NCBI RefSeq assembly: GCF_040939785.1
Contig: NZ_CP162553.1
Location: forward strand, 5,723,001 to 5,787,000
From: Bradyrhizobium lupini
Lineage (GTDB): Bacteria; Pseudomonadota; Alphaproteobacteria; Rhizobiales; Xanthobacteraceae
Direction of reading: 5' to 3'
Length of the DNA stretch: 64,000 bases
Shown: positions 17,495-27,454 of the stretch, piece after piece
Layout of the letters: the number at the start of each line of letters is the position of its first letter
Numbering within the stretch: the stretch's first letter is position 1
Program-made: the position numbers and the translations under genes
Notes under the pieces: generated by a model
The model's database searches: none
What the model saw: only the letters and a program-made list of their open reading frames with translations
What the model was told of the DNA's origin: nothing

Positions 17495-19289
17495 AAAAAA
17501 GGCACTATCAGGACGGCGTCAGAGCAAAAGATCGCGAGTAGTAAAAGTAAAAGACTACCACAGATAAAATAGCCGACTGATACGTCAGGCTCACTGCGTC
17601 AGGGTGTCGCTGCTTGAGCCGCGGTCCGGTCGTTGGGCCGTCCGCCGGCCGGCACGAGCTGCTCGGTCCGAACGACCGGGATTTCGTTGCCCGTCGTCGT
17701 ACTGATCGCTTGCGATCTGCTCGATGGTCGACCGATGCCTTTTGACCGTGCCGGCAATATCATTCGGATCGGCGCGGTCGGCGGCGGCACGTTCGCGCAA
17801 GGCTGTCCATTCGACCCTGCAACCAATACGGTCCTCGGCGCCGAACATCGTGAATAGAGCTTCAGGCGCCCCTCAGCGAAATCGCCGGATGGGTCAGGGG
17901 TAGGGGTAGGGGTATTTCGAACTCCGGACTCGGGGCCGCGAGATGCCAAGTATCGACTCCGCCCGTCGATCCTATTTTGCTCTTTCAGGGGATAGCCGGC
18001 CAAGGTTGTGGCGCCATCTCTCAGGAGAATGCGATACAACCGAAGCGGGAATCAGCTCAACCAGGTCCGACGGAATATTGCGATGACCAGAACTTTTCCT
18101 GCCGTCGGCCTATCTGCCGGACCGACGTTGGCGCAGGAAGGCGACTGCCTTTCTGTGCCGAGCAACAGTCGTAGAAGCTCCTGCAGCTCCACTGATTGCT
18201 GCACGAGGCATCGGTGAGCGGCGAAGATCCGCTCACCGTGCTTCCGGGGTGCTTCCGGCGCGAATTTTGCGGAGAGCACGATGGAGGTAAGTGTTTGAAT
18301 TAGCTGGTGCTGCCAGACAGGATTGAACTATGATTACAATCCTGCTTTTCATTGATTTTATTGATGTTTTCGGTCCGGCGATCTGTTTTTGTGTGGCACT
18401 CTTGCGTGGCGCCGTAGCACTGAAATTAGCTTAGAGCAGCCGCGATTGCATCACCTTTATTCACGTCGAATGTGACATGAGCAGTCTCGGCGCGAAGGTC
18501 GATCTCAGGACACCTGATGGCCCTCCCGCTGCATCGAACCCGCGCGGCTGCCTAGGGAAGTTAGTGGCTTCCATCATCAGATCGGCAGGCCAAACTGCGG
18601 CTCTGCCAAGCCCTCCCCTTGCAGCGAGGAGAGTGAGACGTCCAACAGCCGGACCAGCCTGGGAAGCGGCCTCGCGTTTTGATGCAGTGCGATGGACAGC
18701 GCTCGAGGTCGTGTCTGCTCGAGACCACCACGGAGACAGACCGCTGGGGGTGATGATCCCGAAGTCCTTGAACTTTATCTTCAGCGTGTCCGTCCGGCCC
18801 GGTGCGCCCTTGTCTTCGCAGTGGGGCTTAGACTGATCCCGGATACGCAATCAGCGGGCCCGTACTCGCCGAACAGGCCGAAAGGCTTGCCACGGAAGCC
18901 TCCGCAGGATCATATTCGAAGTTCTCCTGAGTTAGCCAGCGCGTCGAATCCCTTCAGCTAAATTCTCTGCACGGCTCCTGCGTCTCGAACCCGATGCCGC
19001 GCTCCACTCCCGCCTGTCCGGGTTGCAAGAAGCCGAAAGTTGCAATTGCAACGCGCCCTCGACGCGGCGCTGCTTCAAATGCGAATCCGCCGGCTGATTC
19101 CGCTCTGTGCCTCCGGCATCGCACCCTCTCCCCCGGCGTTCCTGGAGAGTGCTGCTTTCAGCATATTCTCAATTCTCATTTTCGATTTGGGGGCACTGCT
19201 GGCACTCTTGATTCCCGGCCGAGTTCGTGGAGCGGGTGAGAGTGATCTCATCACAAACGGCCTTTGAGGTGGCTGCTGGCGCCGGTGCC
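17495..19289. other. 1.8 kb without a supportable gene
   Basis: Several frames of 60-146 codons overlap in conflicting directions, none with a ribosome site and family match. GGGGTA is repeated three times at 17897-17914. Bases 18290-18380 are markedly AT-rich. The region is probably decayed. Confidence 0.35.
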
Positions 19290-19502
19290 TCAGGCCTCGC
19301 CCGGTCCGGAGAAGATCGATGGCGGTGGCGTTGTGCGCGGCCCCGGGAGCGGCCGCTCGCTTGCTCCGGACCGGGACGCCGGGTTGCCCTTCGCATCGTA
19401 TCGCTTGGCGAGATCCAGCCATCGACGGCGGGTGAACGGATCGGCCTTCGGGGCGATGGCGCGGACCCGCTGCGCGAGACCCTGGTAGAATTCCTGCTCC
19501 AT
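19290..19502 (-). CDS. Small conserved rhizobial hypothetical protein
   Basis: A 70-residue protein starting MEQEFYQGLAQRVRAIAPKA and followed by DPFTRRRWLDLAKRYDAKG. This helical module (DPFTRxRxLDLAxRYDAK) occurs in many small Bradyrhizobium proteins. The C-terminal 25 residues are Pro-rich. GAGG lies upstream of the ATG. Function unknown. Confidence 0.5.
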   Translation of the reverse strand: MEQEFYQGLAQRVRAIAPKADPFTRRRWLDLAKRYDAKGNPASRSGASERPLPGPRTTPPPSIFSGPGEA

Positions 19503-19981
19503 GACGCACCTCGCAACATCACTGCTCTCAGTTGAGTAGGCTACGGTTGCGAAGTCAAGAAGAGCCGACGCACCCGCGCAACTTTCTGCGACCGACTTGA
19601 GATCGCAGCGGCGAAGGACGTTGATGGGCAGCGCGGGGAATCAGATGGCAGTGTCCTATCCATTCCGGAAGGCTTGCCCGGCCGGCCGATAACGGCTGCT
19701 TCCGATGAAACCGTGAAGGGGAGGCTGCGGTTCAGCGGATTAGACTCGCACTGAAAATGCAAGCGCCATTTCAGAACTGGCCTGGCTTCAAACAGATACG
19801 TCTCGCGTAAGTCGTTGCGCATGCAACCCCGAAATTATTGGACGAATGATGGCGAATATTTTGTCTCGCGATTCCGCAGAGGATTTGAGCATTCCGGCAT
19901 CTGGAAAACGATCAACTTCGGGAGGAGAAGGACGGCACCCATCCGAAGGCGGGCAAATGAATAGCCTCGATCCGATTTCAG
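19503..19981. other. About 480 bases without a gene
   Basis: Nothing convincing. The stretch 19830-19900 is AT-rich and precedes the 3' end of the hybrid kinase. Confidence 0.3.
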
Positions 19982-21751
19982 TCATGTTTGTTCGTCAAGA
20001 ATTCTTCGTACTTTCTCCGCCAGACCGCGAAAGGAAAATGGCTTGCTCAACAAGTTGACCCCCGCATCAAGTCGACCGTTGTGGACTATCGCATTCCGTG
20101 TGTAGCCCGTCGTGAACAGCACCTTGATCATTGGATGCAACCTTCTAGCCCGATCTGCGATGTTACGTCCGTGAAGGCCATCCGGGAGCACGACGTCGGT
20201 GAAGAGAAGATCGATGGTGCGAGATGATTCAAGGAAAGCAATCGCTGATGCCGCGTCGGCTGCTTCGAAAACTTGATATCCGAGATCGCGGAGCACACCG
20301 GATGAATACGCGCGCAAATCGTCATGATCTTCCACAACGAGGATGGCCTCATTCCCCCGTAACATTGTTGCTGTCGGAATACTGCGATCTTCCTGCTTGT
20401 CGGGTTCAGTCTTGGACCGAGGAAGATAGAGTTTGACCGTCGTGCCATGCCCCGGTTCGCTATAAATCCTAATGTGGCCACCCGTCTGTCGCACGAACCC
20501 GTAAACTTGACTTAGCCCCAGCCCAGTTCCTTTGCCGACCTCCTTAGTCGTGAAGAACGGCTCGAACACGCGATCCAGGGTTGCCTTATCCATTCCGGTT
20601 CCAGTGTCGGTGACAGCAACCAAAACGTATTGGCCGGGAGGCACGGGTTCTGGGAGTGCGGCAACATACTCATCATCCAGCCAGGTGTTGCCGGTCTCGA
20701 TTGTAAGTCGTCCGCCGCCGGGCATTGCATCCCGCGCGTTAACCGCCAGATTGAGGATGCCATGTTCTAGTTCCGATGCGTCAGCAAAGGCGCTCCACAA
20801 ACCGGCATTGCCAACTATCTCGATCCTGATTTGCTCTCCTAAAGTGCTCTTGAGCAGTTCGCTCATTCCCCCGAGCAAGCGATCTACATCAATGGACTTT
20901 GGATCCAGCGGTTGGCGACGTGAAAAAGCTAGCAAGCGGGCGGTGAGTGTGGCCGCGCGCTGGGATGCATGATGCGCCATCGCCTGCGCTCGCATGATGC
21001 GCCCAAACTGTGGCGCATCGGACATGCTTGCGATCTGCCGTCCGATCGTATCAAGACCACCCATGATCACCGTAAGCAGGTTGTTAAAGTCGTGTGCAAC
21101 ACCGCCGGTAAGCTGACCGATGGCCTCAAGCTTTTGAGCTTGGCGCAGCGCTGCTTCGGCCTCCGTTCGACGCGCGATTTCTTCCGCTACACGCTGTTCC
21201 AGCGTCGCATTGAGTTGCTGTAGCTTTAAGGACGTAGCGGACACATCTTTACGCGCACCATCGAGTGCTCTCGCAAGATGCGTTGCGTGAGTAGCCGCCT
21301 CCGTGGCAGAACTTGCGCGCGCTAGGGCCATATGAACCCGCGCTTCAGTCTTTAGTAGTTCAATTAAAAGCGGAAGGCTCGATCTGATATCATTCCAAGG
21401 GATAGACAAGTTCCTGCCGACAAATACCAGGATTGCCGCAGGGGTCGAACGAGCGACCGCGGGAACGAGCGTGTTAGCGTCGGGAAATGCTACCTCTCCG
21501 AAGAACTCACAGCAGCTTGATGCTTGCTTCAAAAACGCTCGCCAAGACGGGCCGCCAGGCAGGCGCTGGTCAAATCCCTGAGCTGGCGTAAAACTCCCCG
21601 TTTCTTCATCCTTCAAGAAAATGAGGAAAGCATCGCCTCCCATAAACTTGGCTAATCGCGCGGCAGCTTCTCGCCTCCCGTTGGCGTTGGCAAAACCACT
21701 TAAAAGATGAGCCCCGTCATCCTTCAAGTGACCTACTCGGGAAATACGCAA
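19982..21751 (-). CDS. Hybrid sensor histidine kinase with receiver domain
   Basis: A 589-residue cytoplasmic kinase with no membrane segment. The input region (1-160) looks GAF-like, followed by a coiled coil (QLNATLEQRVAEEIARRTEA). The HisKA motif GGVAHDFNNLLTVI carries the phospho-acceptor His. The ATPase domain has NLAVNARDAMPGGG (N box), DTGTGM and GKGTGLGLSQV. A C-terminal receiver has DLLFTDVVLPDG as its Asp site and ends in SKPFSFRGLAEKVRR. The start is probably TTG at 21751, inside the end of the FIST gene (19-base overlap), so the two are translationally coupled and likely form a FIST sensor-kinase pair. Confidence 0.87.
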   Translation of the reverse strand: MRISRVGHLKDDGAHLLSGFANANGRREAAARLAKFMGGDAFLIFLKDEETGSFTPAQGFDQRLPGGPSWRAFLKQASSCCEFFGEVAFPDANTLVPAVARSTPAAILVFVGRNLSIPWNDIRSSLPLLIELLKTEARVHMALARASSATEAATHATHLARALDGARKDVSATSLKLQQLNATLEQRVAEEIARRTEAEAALRQAQKLEAIGQLTGGVAHDFNNLLTVIMGGLDTIGRQIASMSDAPQFGRIMRAQAMAHHASQRAATLTARLLAFSRRQPLDPKSIDVDRLLGGMSELLKSTLGEQIRIEIVGNAGLWSAFADASELEHGILNLAVNARDAMPGGGRLTIETGNTWLDDEYVAALPEPVPPGQYVLVAVTDTGTGMDKATLDRVFEPFFTTKEVGKGTGLGLSQVYGFVRQTGGHIRIYSEPGHGTTVKLYLPRSKTEPDKQEDRSIPTATMLRGNEAILVVEDHDDLRAYSSGVLRDLGYQVFEAADAASAIAFLESSRTIDLLFTDVVLPDGLHGRNIADRARRLHPMIKVLFTTGYTRNAIVHNGRLDAGVNLLSKPFSFRGLAEKVRRILDEQT

Positions 21752-22891
21752 ACGACTGCAGTGCAGTTGTGAAAGCCACTGAACTGCCCCTCCGCTCGGG
21801 CGATTTGACCGTGGGTGTTACACCCCGTCAACGGCACTTCCGAAAATCGTTCTTGCAGGCTTGAGAGTTCCAACCCGAACTCGTCTCCCATACGGAGGCG
21901 AGTAGCGACGCAATCAAAGAAAAGGGCCGCCGCTGGGGGGCCGCCTAATGCATCCAAAGCAGCATTTGCAGCCTGCTTCGCGGCAGAAACTGCGGATGCC
22001 GTGCTAGTCTTCATAATTCTTACAACTGAACCAACGGGGACCTCAGCGGCGCACACAACTGCGCCTTCCTCATCCACAGCCAGAGGAACACGCAAGCGAT
22101 GTTCAGCTCCGCTATCAACCCCAATAATATTGTGCAGGAAGAATGGTAACGGTTCTTTCCGATCCAAGTTCTGATGAGTCTCTTCCGCGTGTTCTACGAA
22201 TGCTTCGATCGCTGGAAACCCATCAAGGCTTATCACTTTCATGCCGTCGCTCGCCGTGACGCGATAGGCTCGGGACGCAGGTTTCCAGCCGTGACTAACA
22301 CCCACGCCGATCGGCTTCGAGGAGAGAATCTCCAATGCCACCGCGGCGTCGGACAAAACTTCTTCTCCACAAAATACAGTGGTCTTTTGAAATTGAGCGT
22401 TGTCCCCCCGCTCCTCCACCAAAAAACTGATACTGACCGGCTGTAGCTAACGTCAACTGATCTACTAAAATATCAGCATGCCCAGCTAGAGCATCAGCTA
22501 GAACGAGAGCAGCCCGAAACGGAAATCGTCCGGGCGGTGTTGGTGTAAACCTCGAAACTATCTCCTGGGCTGCCGCAGTGGCATCCATCGCGAGGTTACG
22601 TCCAACACTATATGAGAAGACCACATCGTCGCCCACCAACCCCAGTGCACACGCCAAGCCTTGACCACTGCTCACATTCGTAAACTCGCCGGCAGATGAA
22701 GCTCCAACAACGATGGTATCGGGCAGCTCCTTTTTTATGGCAGAAAGTATCGCTCCGTGGTCATGCTGAGGAGCTGCAAATAACACCAAGGCAGCAGGCG
22801 GTGTGCTTAGGGATCTTCGTATTTCGGTGGCCAGAAATTCGCCTGCAGTCGAGCTATCGCTCGAATCCGTCGAGACTACCGACGCTTTCAT
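21733..22891 (-). pseudogene. FIST-domain sensor protein, frameshift in a C6 run
   Basis: The upstream frame from ATG 22891 (after GGGGGA) encodes the FIST N domain (LVLFAAPQHDHGAILSAIKK, VVGASSAGEF) as far as QYQFFGGGAG. The FIST C domain continues in another frame (FQKTTVFCGEEVLSDAAVAL ... TGCNTHGQIA), ending at 21733. Removing one base from the run of six C at 22404-22409 (plus strand) joins them into about 385 residues, the usual FIST length. FIST domains are proposed small-molecule sensors. The break may be a true mutation, a slippage site or a sequencing error. Confidence 0.78.
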
Positions 22892-23502
22892 TGTTTCCCC
22901 CACTTAGACAACAGCAGTAAACAACCTCCGAAAGGATAAGTTCCAAGTAGCTCGAAAATATCAAGGGGCCTCGAGGCGGCAAAGTGACGTAAACCTTTTG
23001 GGGCTTTTACTCTGCAATCTGCCAATTCTCACCGTCGGTAATCAAAGGTTAAAAGCCGAAGTTGGTTCGGGGTGTCGTAACGCTTTAGTCGGGACGCTTT
23101 CCTTCTGGCGACCCAAAGCGGACAGCTATCCGCGATCGAGCCGTGGTCGGCTGGACCTTTTTTCGGAGCGGCGGCCTGATGCGAATGTCTGCTGTCGGGC
23201 CGACGAGAAGTGGTCAACCGAACGGCCGACCGACGGATTGACCCGAAGCGGACATCGCGAATCCTGCAAGTGCTGCTCCTGTCGCCTTTCCGAGTATGAT
23301 CTTGGAGGTTTACAATGACTCATTATTATCGTGCCTCGGAGCGGAAATGAAGTAGCGCCCCTTCATGGCTCTTGATGGCCGTGCAGCTTCTTGATGGCCG
23401 TGCAGCTGATGGCGGTGCGGGTCCATGAATGTGATCGGCGCAGCCATGGGAGCGCCCCGGAAAACGCCAATCAGCCGGACGCAACGAAGGCGTCGGCGGC
23501 TC
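22892..23502. other. About 600 bases without a gene, with repeats
   Basis: It contains GACCCAAAGCGGACAG (23110) and GACCCGAAGCGGACATCGCG (23241), related to the tail motif of the stem-loop repeat, and a 19-base tandem repeat at 23371-23407. Confidence 0.4.
23371..23407 (+). repeat. 19-base tandem duplication
   Basis: CTTGATGGCCGTGCAGCT occurs at 23371-23388 and 23390-23407. A partial third copy (GATGGCGGTGCGG) follows at once. Confidence 0.7.
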
Positions 23503-25716
23503 TCAGAGGATCAGATCGTGTTGGAAGGGTAGCTGTCCGCCCTTGCCAGCAGCCTCCCCGTCGAAACGCCAACCCTCCGGCGCCTCATCGGCCGGATGGG
23601 GCCATGCGGCCGCGGCGGAATCGTACTCCGGATTGAGCGCGGCGACGGGTACCGAGGAAGTGACCGCCGGGGGCGTCGAGCTGGCATGCTGCTGTTCCGC
23701 ACCCGCCTCGAAATGGAACGCGGGCTCGGCCCGGTTGTCAAAGCCTTGGTCGTCGGCGCCCTGAATGACCACGGTCACGATCTGCGGCGTGCCGTCGATC
23801 GTGGTCACGGTGAAGGTGTCGGTCAGCGCGTCACAAGACCTCAAGGCCTGGACCGCGGGATTGTCGGGGTTGAGGACATATGTCCACGTGCCGCAGGTCG
23901 TCATCGTGAAACTGCCGTAGCCGTGGTCGCTCGCCTGCGGACATGTCGTGGCCGTGAAGGTGTCGTCGGGATTGTCGACGTCCCGCTCGGACAAGGTGCC
24001 GCTGGCGCTTGGCGGGGGTTCGCAGGAATTGCTTGGCTCGGTCACGCGTCCGCAAATATCGCCGCAGACGACCGCGGCGTCGTTGGCGCCCTCGATGGTG
24101 ACCGTCACCGTCTGTGCCGTACCGTCCGCGGCCCTCACGGTGAAATCGTCAGTCAGCGATTGACCTGCGTTCAGCGCCTGCACCGCGCAGTTGCCGTTGT
24201 CGAGCGCGAAGGTCCAGTGCCCATCCGCGGTCATGGTGAAGCTGCCGTAACCGTGGTCGCTCGGCTCCGGACATTTGACGGGATCGAACGCGTTCGACGG
24301 GCCGTCGACGTCGGTGGCGGTCAAAAGGCCGCACGCGGTTGGGACGCCCTGCGCGGAATTGTCGGCTCCGCCTGCTTCGACCACGCGACCATGCGTGTCC
24401 CCGGAGATGACGGCCGGATCGTCGGCGCCTTGGATGGTCATCGTGACGACCTGCGGCGTGCCGCCGATGGTGGTCACGGTGAAGGTGTCTGTCAGGGTCT
24501 GGCCCGCCGTTAGCGCCAGCACCGCGGCGCTGGCGGAATCCAGCGCATAGGTCCAGTGCCCGTCGGACGTCATCGTAAAGCTGCCATAGCCTTTGTCGCT
24601 GGCATGCGGAGAACTCACCGCCGTAAACGTGTTGGCCGGATCGTCGACATCGGTGTCGGCGAGTTTGCCGGTCGCGGTTGGGACGTGGTGCGCCATGGCC
24701 GCCGCCGCGATTGCGGCGGCAGTCATGGCGATCGTGGCGACGGATCCGCCGGTCTCGCCGCTTATCGCTGCCGCGTCGTCGGTGCCGGCGATGTCGATCG
24801 TGAAGGTTTGGCTTGCCGAGGCAAAGTCGTCGGACGCCGTGATCGTGAAGCTGTCGGCGTTCGGCGCCTTCAACGCGTTGATAGCGTCGTTGTTCGGTAC
24901 GTAGGCGTAGGCGCCGGTCCCGCTGTTCAAGTACAGGATTCCGAAGGAGCCGGCCTTCTCGACGTCGTAGCTTGCGCCCGCGACGGTGAAAGCGCCGATC
25001 GCGCCGCCCGCGATGCCGAAGGTCGGGGTCGTGCCGGAGCCGAAGCTCGTGGCCGAGAAGCTGCCGCTGCTCGCCGAGAACTCATCGAACGCGACTGTGT
25101 CGATCTCGACGGGGCCCGACCCGAGCGTCAGTGTCGGTGGCGAATGGATCAACGGCCCATCCGGCACGAAGCTGGCCGGCACCACCAGCCCGGGAAGGGC
25201 ATGTTGTGGATTGGGCCCGTCCGGCGCGTGGAAATCGATCGGCTGCAGCGTCTGATCGACCGCTTCGCCCGGAGGCGTGCCGGATCCGGACGGCCCATGG
25301 TCCTTCGAGTAGTTGTCGAGCACGTCCTGCTGCCGGCTCTGCAGGTCCTCCATCCGCGAAGCGTTGTTGGCGACCTGCGCGAAGCTGACGGACGATCCGG
25401 TCTTGCTGAGGATGACCGTCTGCCCGGGATCGTCCACGATGATGTGGCGCGGCACCGCCTCCTTCGTGATGAGTTCGAAGGTGCCATGCTCGAAGCCCTT
25501 GTAGGTGATGGAGGCATCGTCGAACAACGCGAGATCGGGATCGGCGGCCCACGCTTCTTTCAGCGCCGTCAGGATCAACGGGACGAAAGACAGCGCTCCG
25601 GCCCATCCGAGTCTCGCGACAACCGCCGACTCTACAGCGCGCCCGCCGCGGACGGACGACGGACTGCGTTGGTTCTGCGCCGGCCAAAGACCGGTGAAGA
25701 CACGTGCGAGCGACAT
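23503..25716 (-). CDS. VCBS-repeat surface or secreted protein
   Basis: A 737-residue protein. The N-terminal 150 residues include a hydrophobic stretch (WAGALSFVPLILTALKEAWA) and DSASITYKG-like sequence. Residues about 200-320 form a cadherin/Bap-like region (TFTIDIAGTDDAAAISGETG). Three VCBS repeats of 110-115 residues start near 350, 467 and 577, each with a GxLxxxDVDxPxxTF start, KGYGSFTMT-like centre and TVTIxGADD end. Such repeats occur in large adhesins and type I-secreted proteins; no RTX nonapeptides are seen here. The repeats are also DNA repeats, so copy number could vary. It is divergent from the FecR-TPR pair across about 300 bases. Confidence 0.82.
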   Translation of the reverse strand: MSLARVFTGLWPAQNQRSPSSVRGGRAVESAVVARLGWAGALSFVPLILTALKEAWAADPDLALFDDASITYKGFEHGTFELITKEAVPRHIIVDDPGQTVILSKTGSSVSFAQVANNASRMEDLQSRQQDVLDNYSKDHGPSGSGTPPGEAVDQTLQPIDFHAPDGPNPQHALPGLVVPASFVPDGPLIHSPPTLTLGSGPVEIDTVAFDEFSASSGSFSATSFGSGTTPTFGIAGGAIGAFTVAGASYDVEKAGSFGILYLNSGTGAYAYVPNNDAINALKAPNADSFTITASDDFASASQTFTIDIAGTDDAAAISGETGGSVATIAMTAAAIAAAAMAHHVPTATGKLADTDVDDPANTFTAVSSPHASDKGYGSFTMTSDGHWTYALDSASAAVLALTAGQTLTDTFTVTTIGGTPQVVTMTIQGADDPAVISGDTHGRVVEAGGADNSAQGVPTACGLLTATDVDGPSNAFDPVKCPEPSDHGYGSFTMTADGHWTFALDNGNCAVQALNAGQSLTDDFTVRAADGTAQTVTVTIEGANDAAVVCGDICGRVTEPSNSCEPPPSASGTLSERDVDNPDDTFTATTCPQASDHGYGSFTMTTCGTWTYVLNPDNPAVQALRSCDALTDTFTVTTIDGTPQIVTVVIQGADDQGFDNRAEPAFHFEAGAEQQHASSTPPAVTSSVPVAALNPEYDSAAAAWPHPADEAPEGWRFDGEAAGKGGQLPFQHDLIL

Positions 25717-26012
25717 CTTGAACGCCTCGCATGCTGCCCGCTTCCGCCGAAGCGGCCGGACCCATGGATCGCGTGTGAGTCCACCCGCCGAGGTGTCCGG
25801 TTTTGCGCATCAGACTACGCTTTGTCATCCCGAGACCCCTTCACGAAATGTTGACTGAGTGCGCGCAAATGCGCTCTTTTGTTGGCGCTGAGCGGTCGGG
25901 ACCATCGTCCGTTGCGACTAAAGAGTGGCGGTCGCAACATGCGGTATGGTGCGCCGGGCGCGCTCTGGCATCATTCCGCCGAAGCGGGCTCTTCACGGAC
26001 GGGAGCGGACGC

Positions 26013-26633
26013 ATGCACGGACTAAGGACGGTCGCAGGACTTCTCTGCCTTTTGCTCGTTGCAGTGGCGTATCCGCCTGCGCCGCTTCGGGCGCAGGACG
26101 TCAAGCCAATCGGCAAGGTCGTGACCGTCGCTGGCAAGGCAGTGATCGAGCATATCGATGCCGCGGTTGTGCAGGCGAGACTGTCCGAGAACGGGGCCAG
26201 CGCGAAGGTCGGCGATCCAGTCTATCGGGGCGACGTCGTCAGGACGGGCGCCGACGGGCGCCTCGGTATCAATTTCGCCGACGGCAGCTCCTTCAGCCTG
26301 TCGAGTAACGCCAGCATGGAAATGAGCGAGTTCGTCTACGATCCGGACGGCAACGACAATTCAACCCTGATCAGCCTGACCAGAGGCACCTTCACCTTCG
26401 TCGCCGGCAGCGTCGCCAAGACCGGGAGCATGAAGGTGGACACGCCGGTGGCGACGTTGGGGATCCGGGGCACCACGCCCCACATCGAGATTTCGGACGA
26501 CGGCACGGTCAAGTTCGCCACCCTGATCGAGGAGGGCAAGGATGCGGTCATGAAGCGGAAGGCCGGTCCGACCGTTGCGCCTCCCCGGCAGCGGAGGGCC
26601 GACCGCGCTCTCGGCATCTGCCGGGGATGCTGA
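26013..26633 (+). CDS. FecR-domain exported protein
   Basis: A 206-residue protein from ATG 26013, preceded by GGGAG. The signal peptide GLLCLLLVAVAYPPAPLRA ends near AQ. The FecR domain follows: VYRGDVVRTGADGRLGINFA, then SSFSLSSNASMEMSEF, GTFTFVAGSVAKTG and VDTPVATLGIRGTTP. It ends ICRGC, a tail I associate with rhizobial FecR proteins, so it is probably complete. Members without a sigma-regulator context are usually envelope proteins found with VCBS or RTX adhesins. Its stop overlaps the start of the TPR gene (ATGCTGA), so the two are coupled. Confidence 0.85.
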   Translation: MHGLRTVAGLLCLLLVAVAYPPAPLRAQDVKPIGKVVTVAGKAVIEHIDAAVVQARLSENGASAKVGDPVYRGDVVRTGADGRLGINFADGSSFSLSSNASMEMSEFVYDPDGNDNSTLISLTRGTFTFVAGSVAKTGSMKVDTPVATLGIRGTTPHIEISDDGTVKFATLIEEGKDAVMKRKAGPTVAPPRQRRADRALGICRGC

Positions 26634-27454
26634 AGGTCTTCGGGACGGCGCCAGTTATGATCCTGCTGCTGGCCGCCCCCGCGTCGGCGCAGAAGCCGGA
26701 AGGTCAATTCCGGAACGTCGAGCTCTGCAACGCCGCTTCGTCCCCCGACCGGAGGATCGAGGCCTGCTCTGCCTTCATCGCAGCCGGCCGTGGCGGGCCA
26801 CAGGCCTTGGCCATCGCCCACAACAACCGCGGCATCGCCTACGCAGCGAAGGTCGACTACGACCGCGCTGTCGCCGACTTCGAGGCGGCCATAGGCATCG
26901 ATCCGACCTTCGCCAAGCCCGTCAACAACCGCGGCGCGGCGAGACTGAGGACGGGCGACTACGACGCCGCGATGGAGGATTTCGACCGAGCCATCGCCCT
27001 CCAGCCGGCATACCCCGCCGCCTTCGTCAACCGCGCCCAGGCCTGGCTGAAGAAGGGCGATCTCGTACGCGCCGAAAGCGACTACACCGCCGCGACTCGT
27101 CTGAACGCCGACATGGAAGTGGCTTGGAGCGGCCTTTGCTGGATCCGGGCGAGCACGGGCGACCCGCAAGGCGCGGTGGAAGCCTGCGACAAGGCGATCG
27201 GGTCGGGCGCGCATACGGCTGCGACCTACGATTCCCGCGCGCTCGCCCACCTCAAGGCTGGACGGACCGATGCGGCCATCGCCGACTACGACGCCGCGCT
27301 ACGCATCGACCCCACGCTCGCCGCCGCGCTGTACGGTCGCGGCCGGGCAAAGATCCGCCGCGGCGAGACGGCTTCGGGAGAAGCCGATGTCGCGGCCGCG
27401 AAAGCTGTCCGGGGCGACATCGCCGAGGAATTCGCGCGCTACGGCGTACCGTAG
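26627..27454 (+). CDS. Exported tetratricopeptide-repeat protein
   Basis: A 275-residue protein starting inside the end of the FecR gene (seven-base overlap). The signal peptide is MILLLAAPASA-Q. The mature part contains about six TPR units, for example NNRGIAYAAKVDYDRAVADF, NNRGAARLRTGDYDAAMEDF and DSRALAHLKAGRTDAAIADY. It probably acts in the periplasm as a scaffold with the FecR partner and the divergent VCBS protein; that link is inferred from context only. Confidence 0.87.
   Translation: MLKVFGTAPVMILLLAAPASAQKPEGQFRNVELCNAASSPDRRIEACSAFIAAGRGGPQALAIAHNNRGIAYAAKVDYDRAVADFEAAIGIDPTFAKPVNNRGAARLRTGDYDAAMEDFDRAIALQPAYPAAFVNRAQAWLKKGDLVRAESDYTAATRLNADMEVAWSGLCWIRASTGDPQGAVEACDKAIGSGAHTAATYDSRALAHLKAGRTDAAIADYDAALRIDPTLAAALYGRGRAKIRRGETASGEADVAAAKAVRGDIAEEFARYGVP

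Noticed and set aside
23596..25854. Long plus-strand frames (305 and 432 codons) opposite the VCBS gene
   Set aside because: Both are Arg/Val/Gly-rich shadows that repeat because the VCBS repeats repeat; no domain is recognisable.
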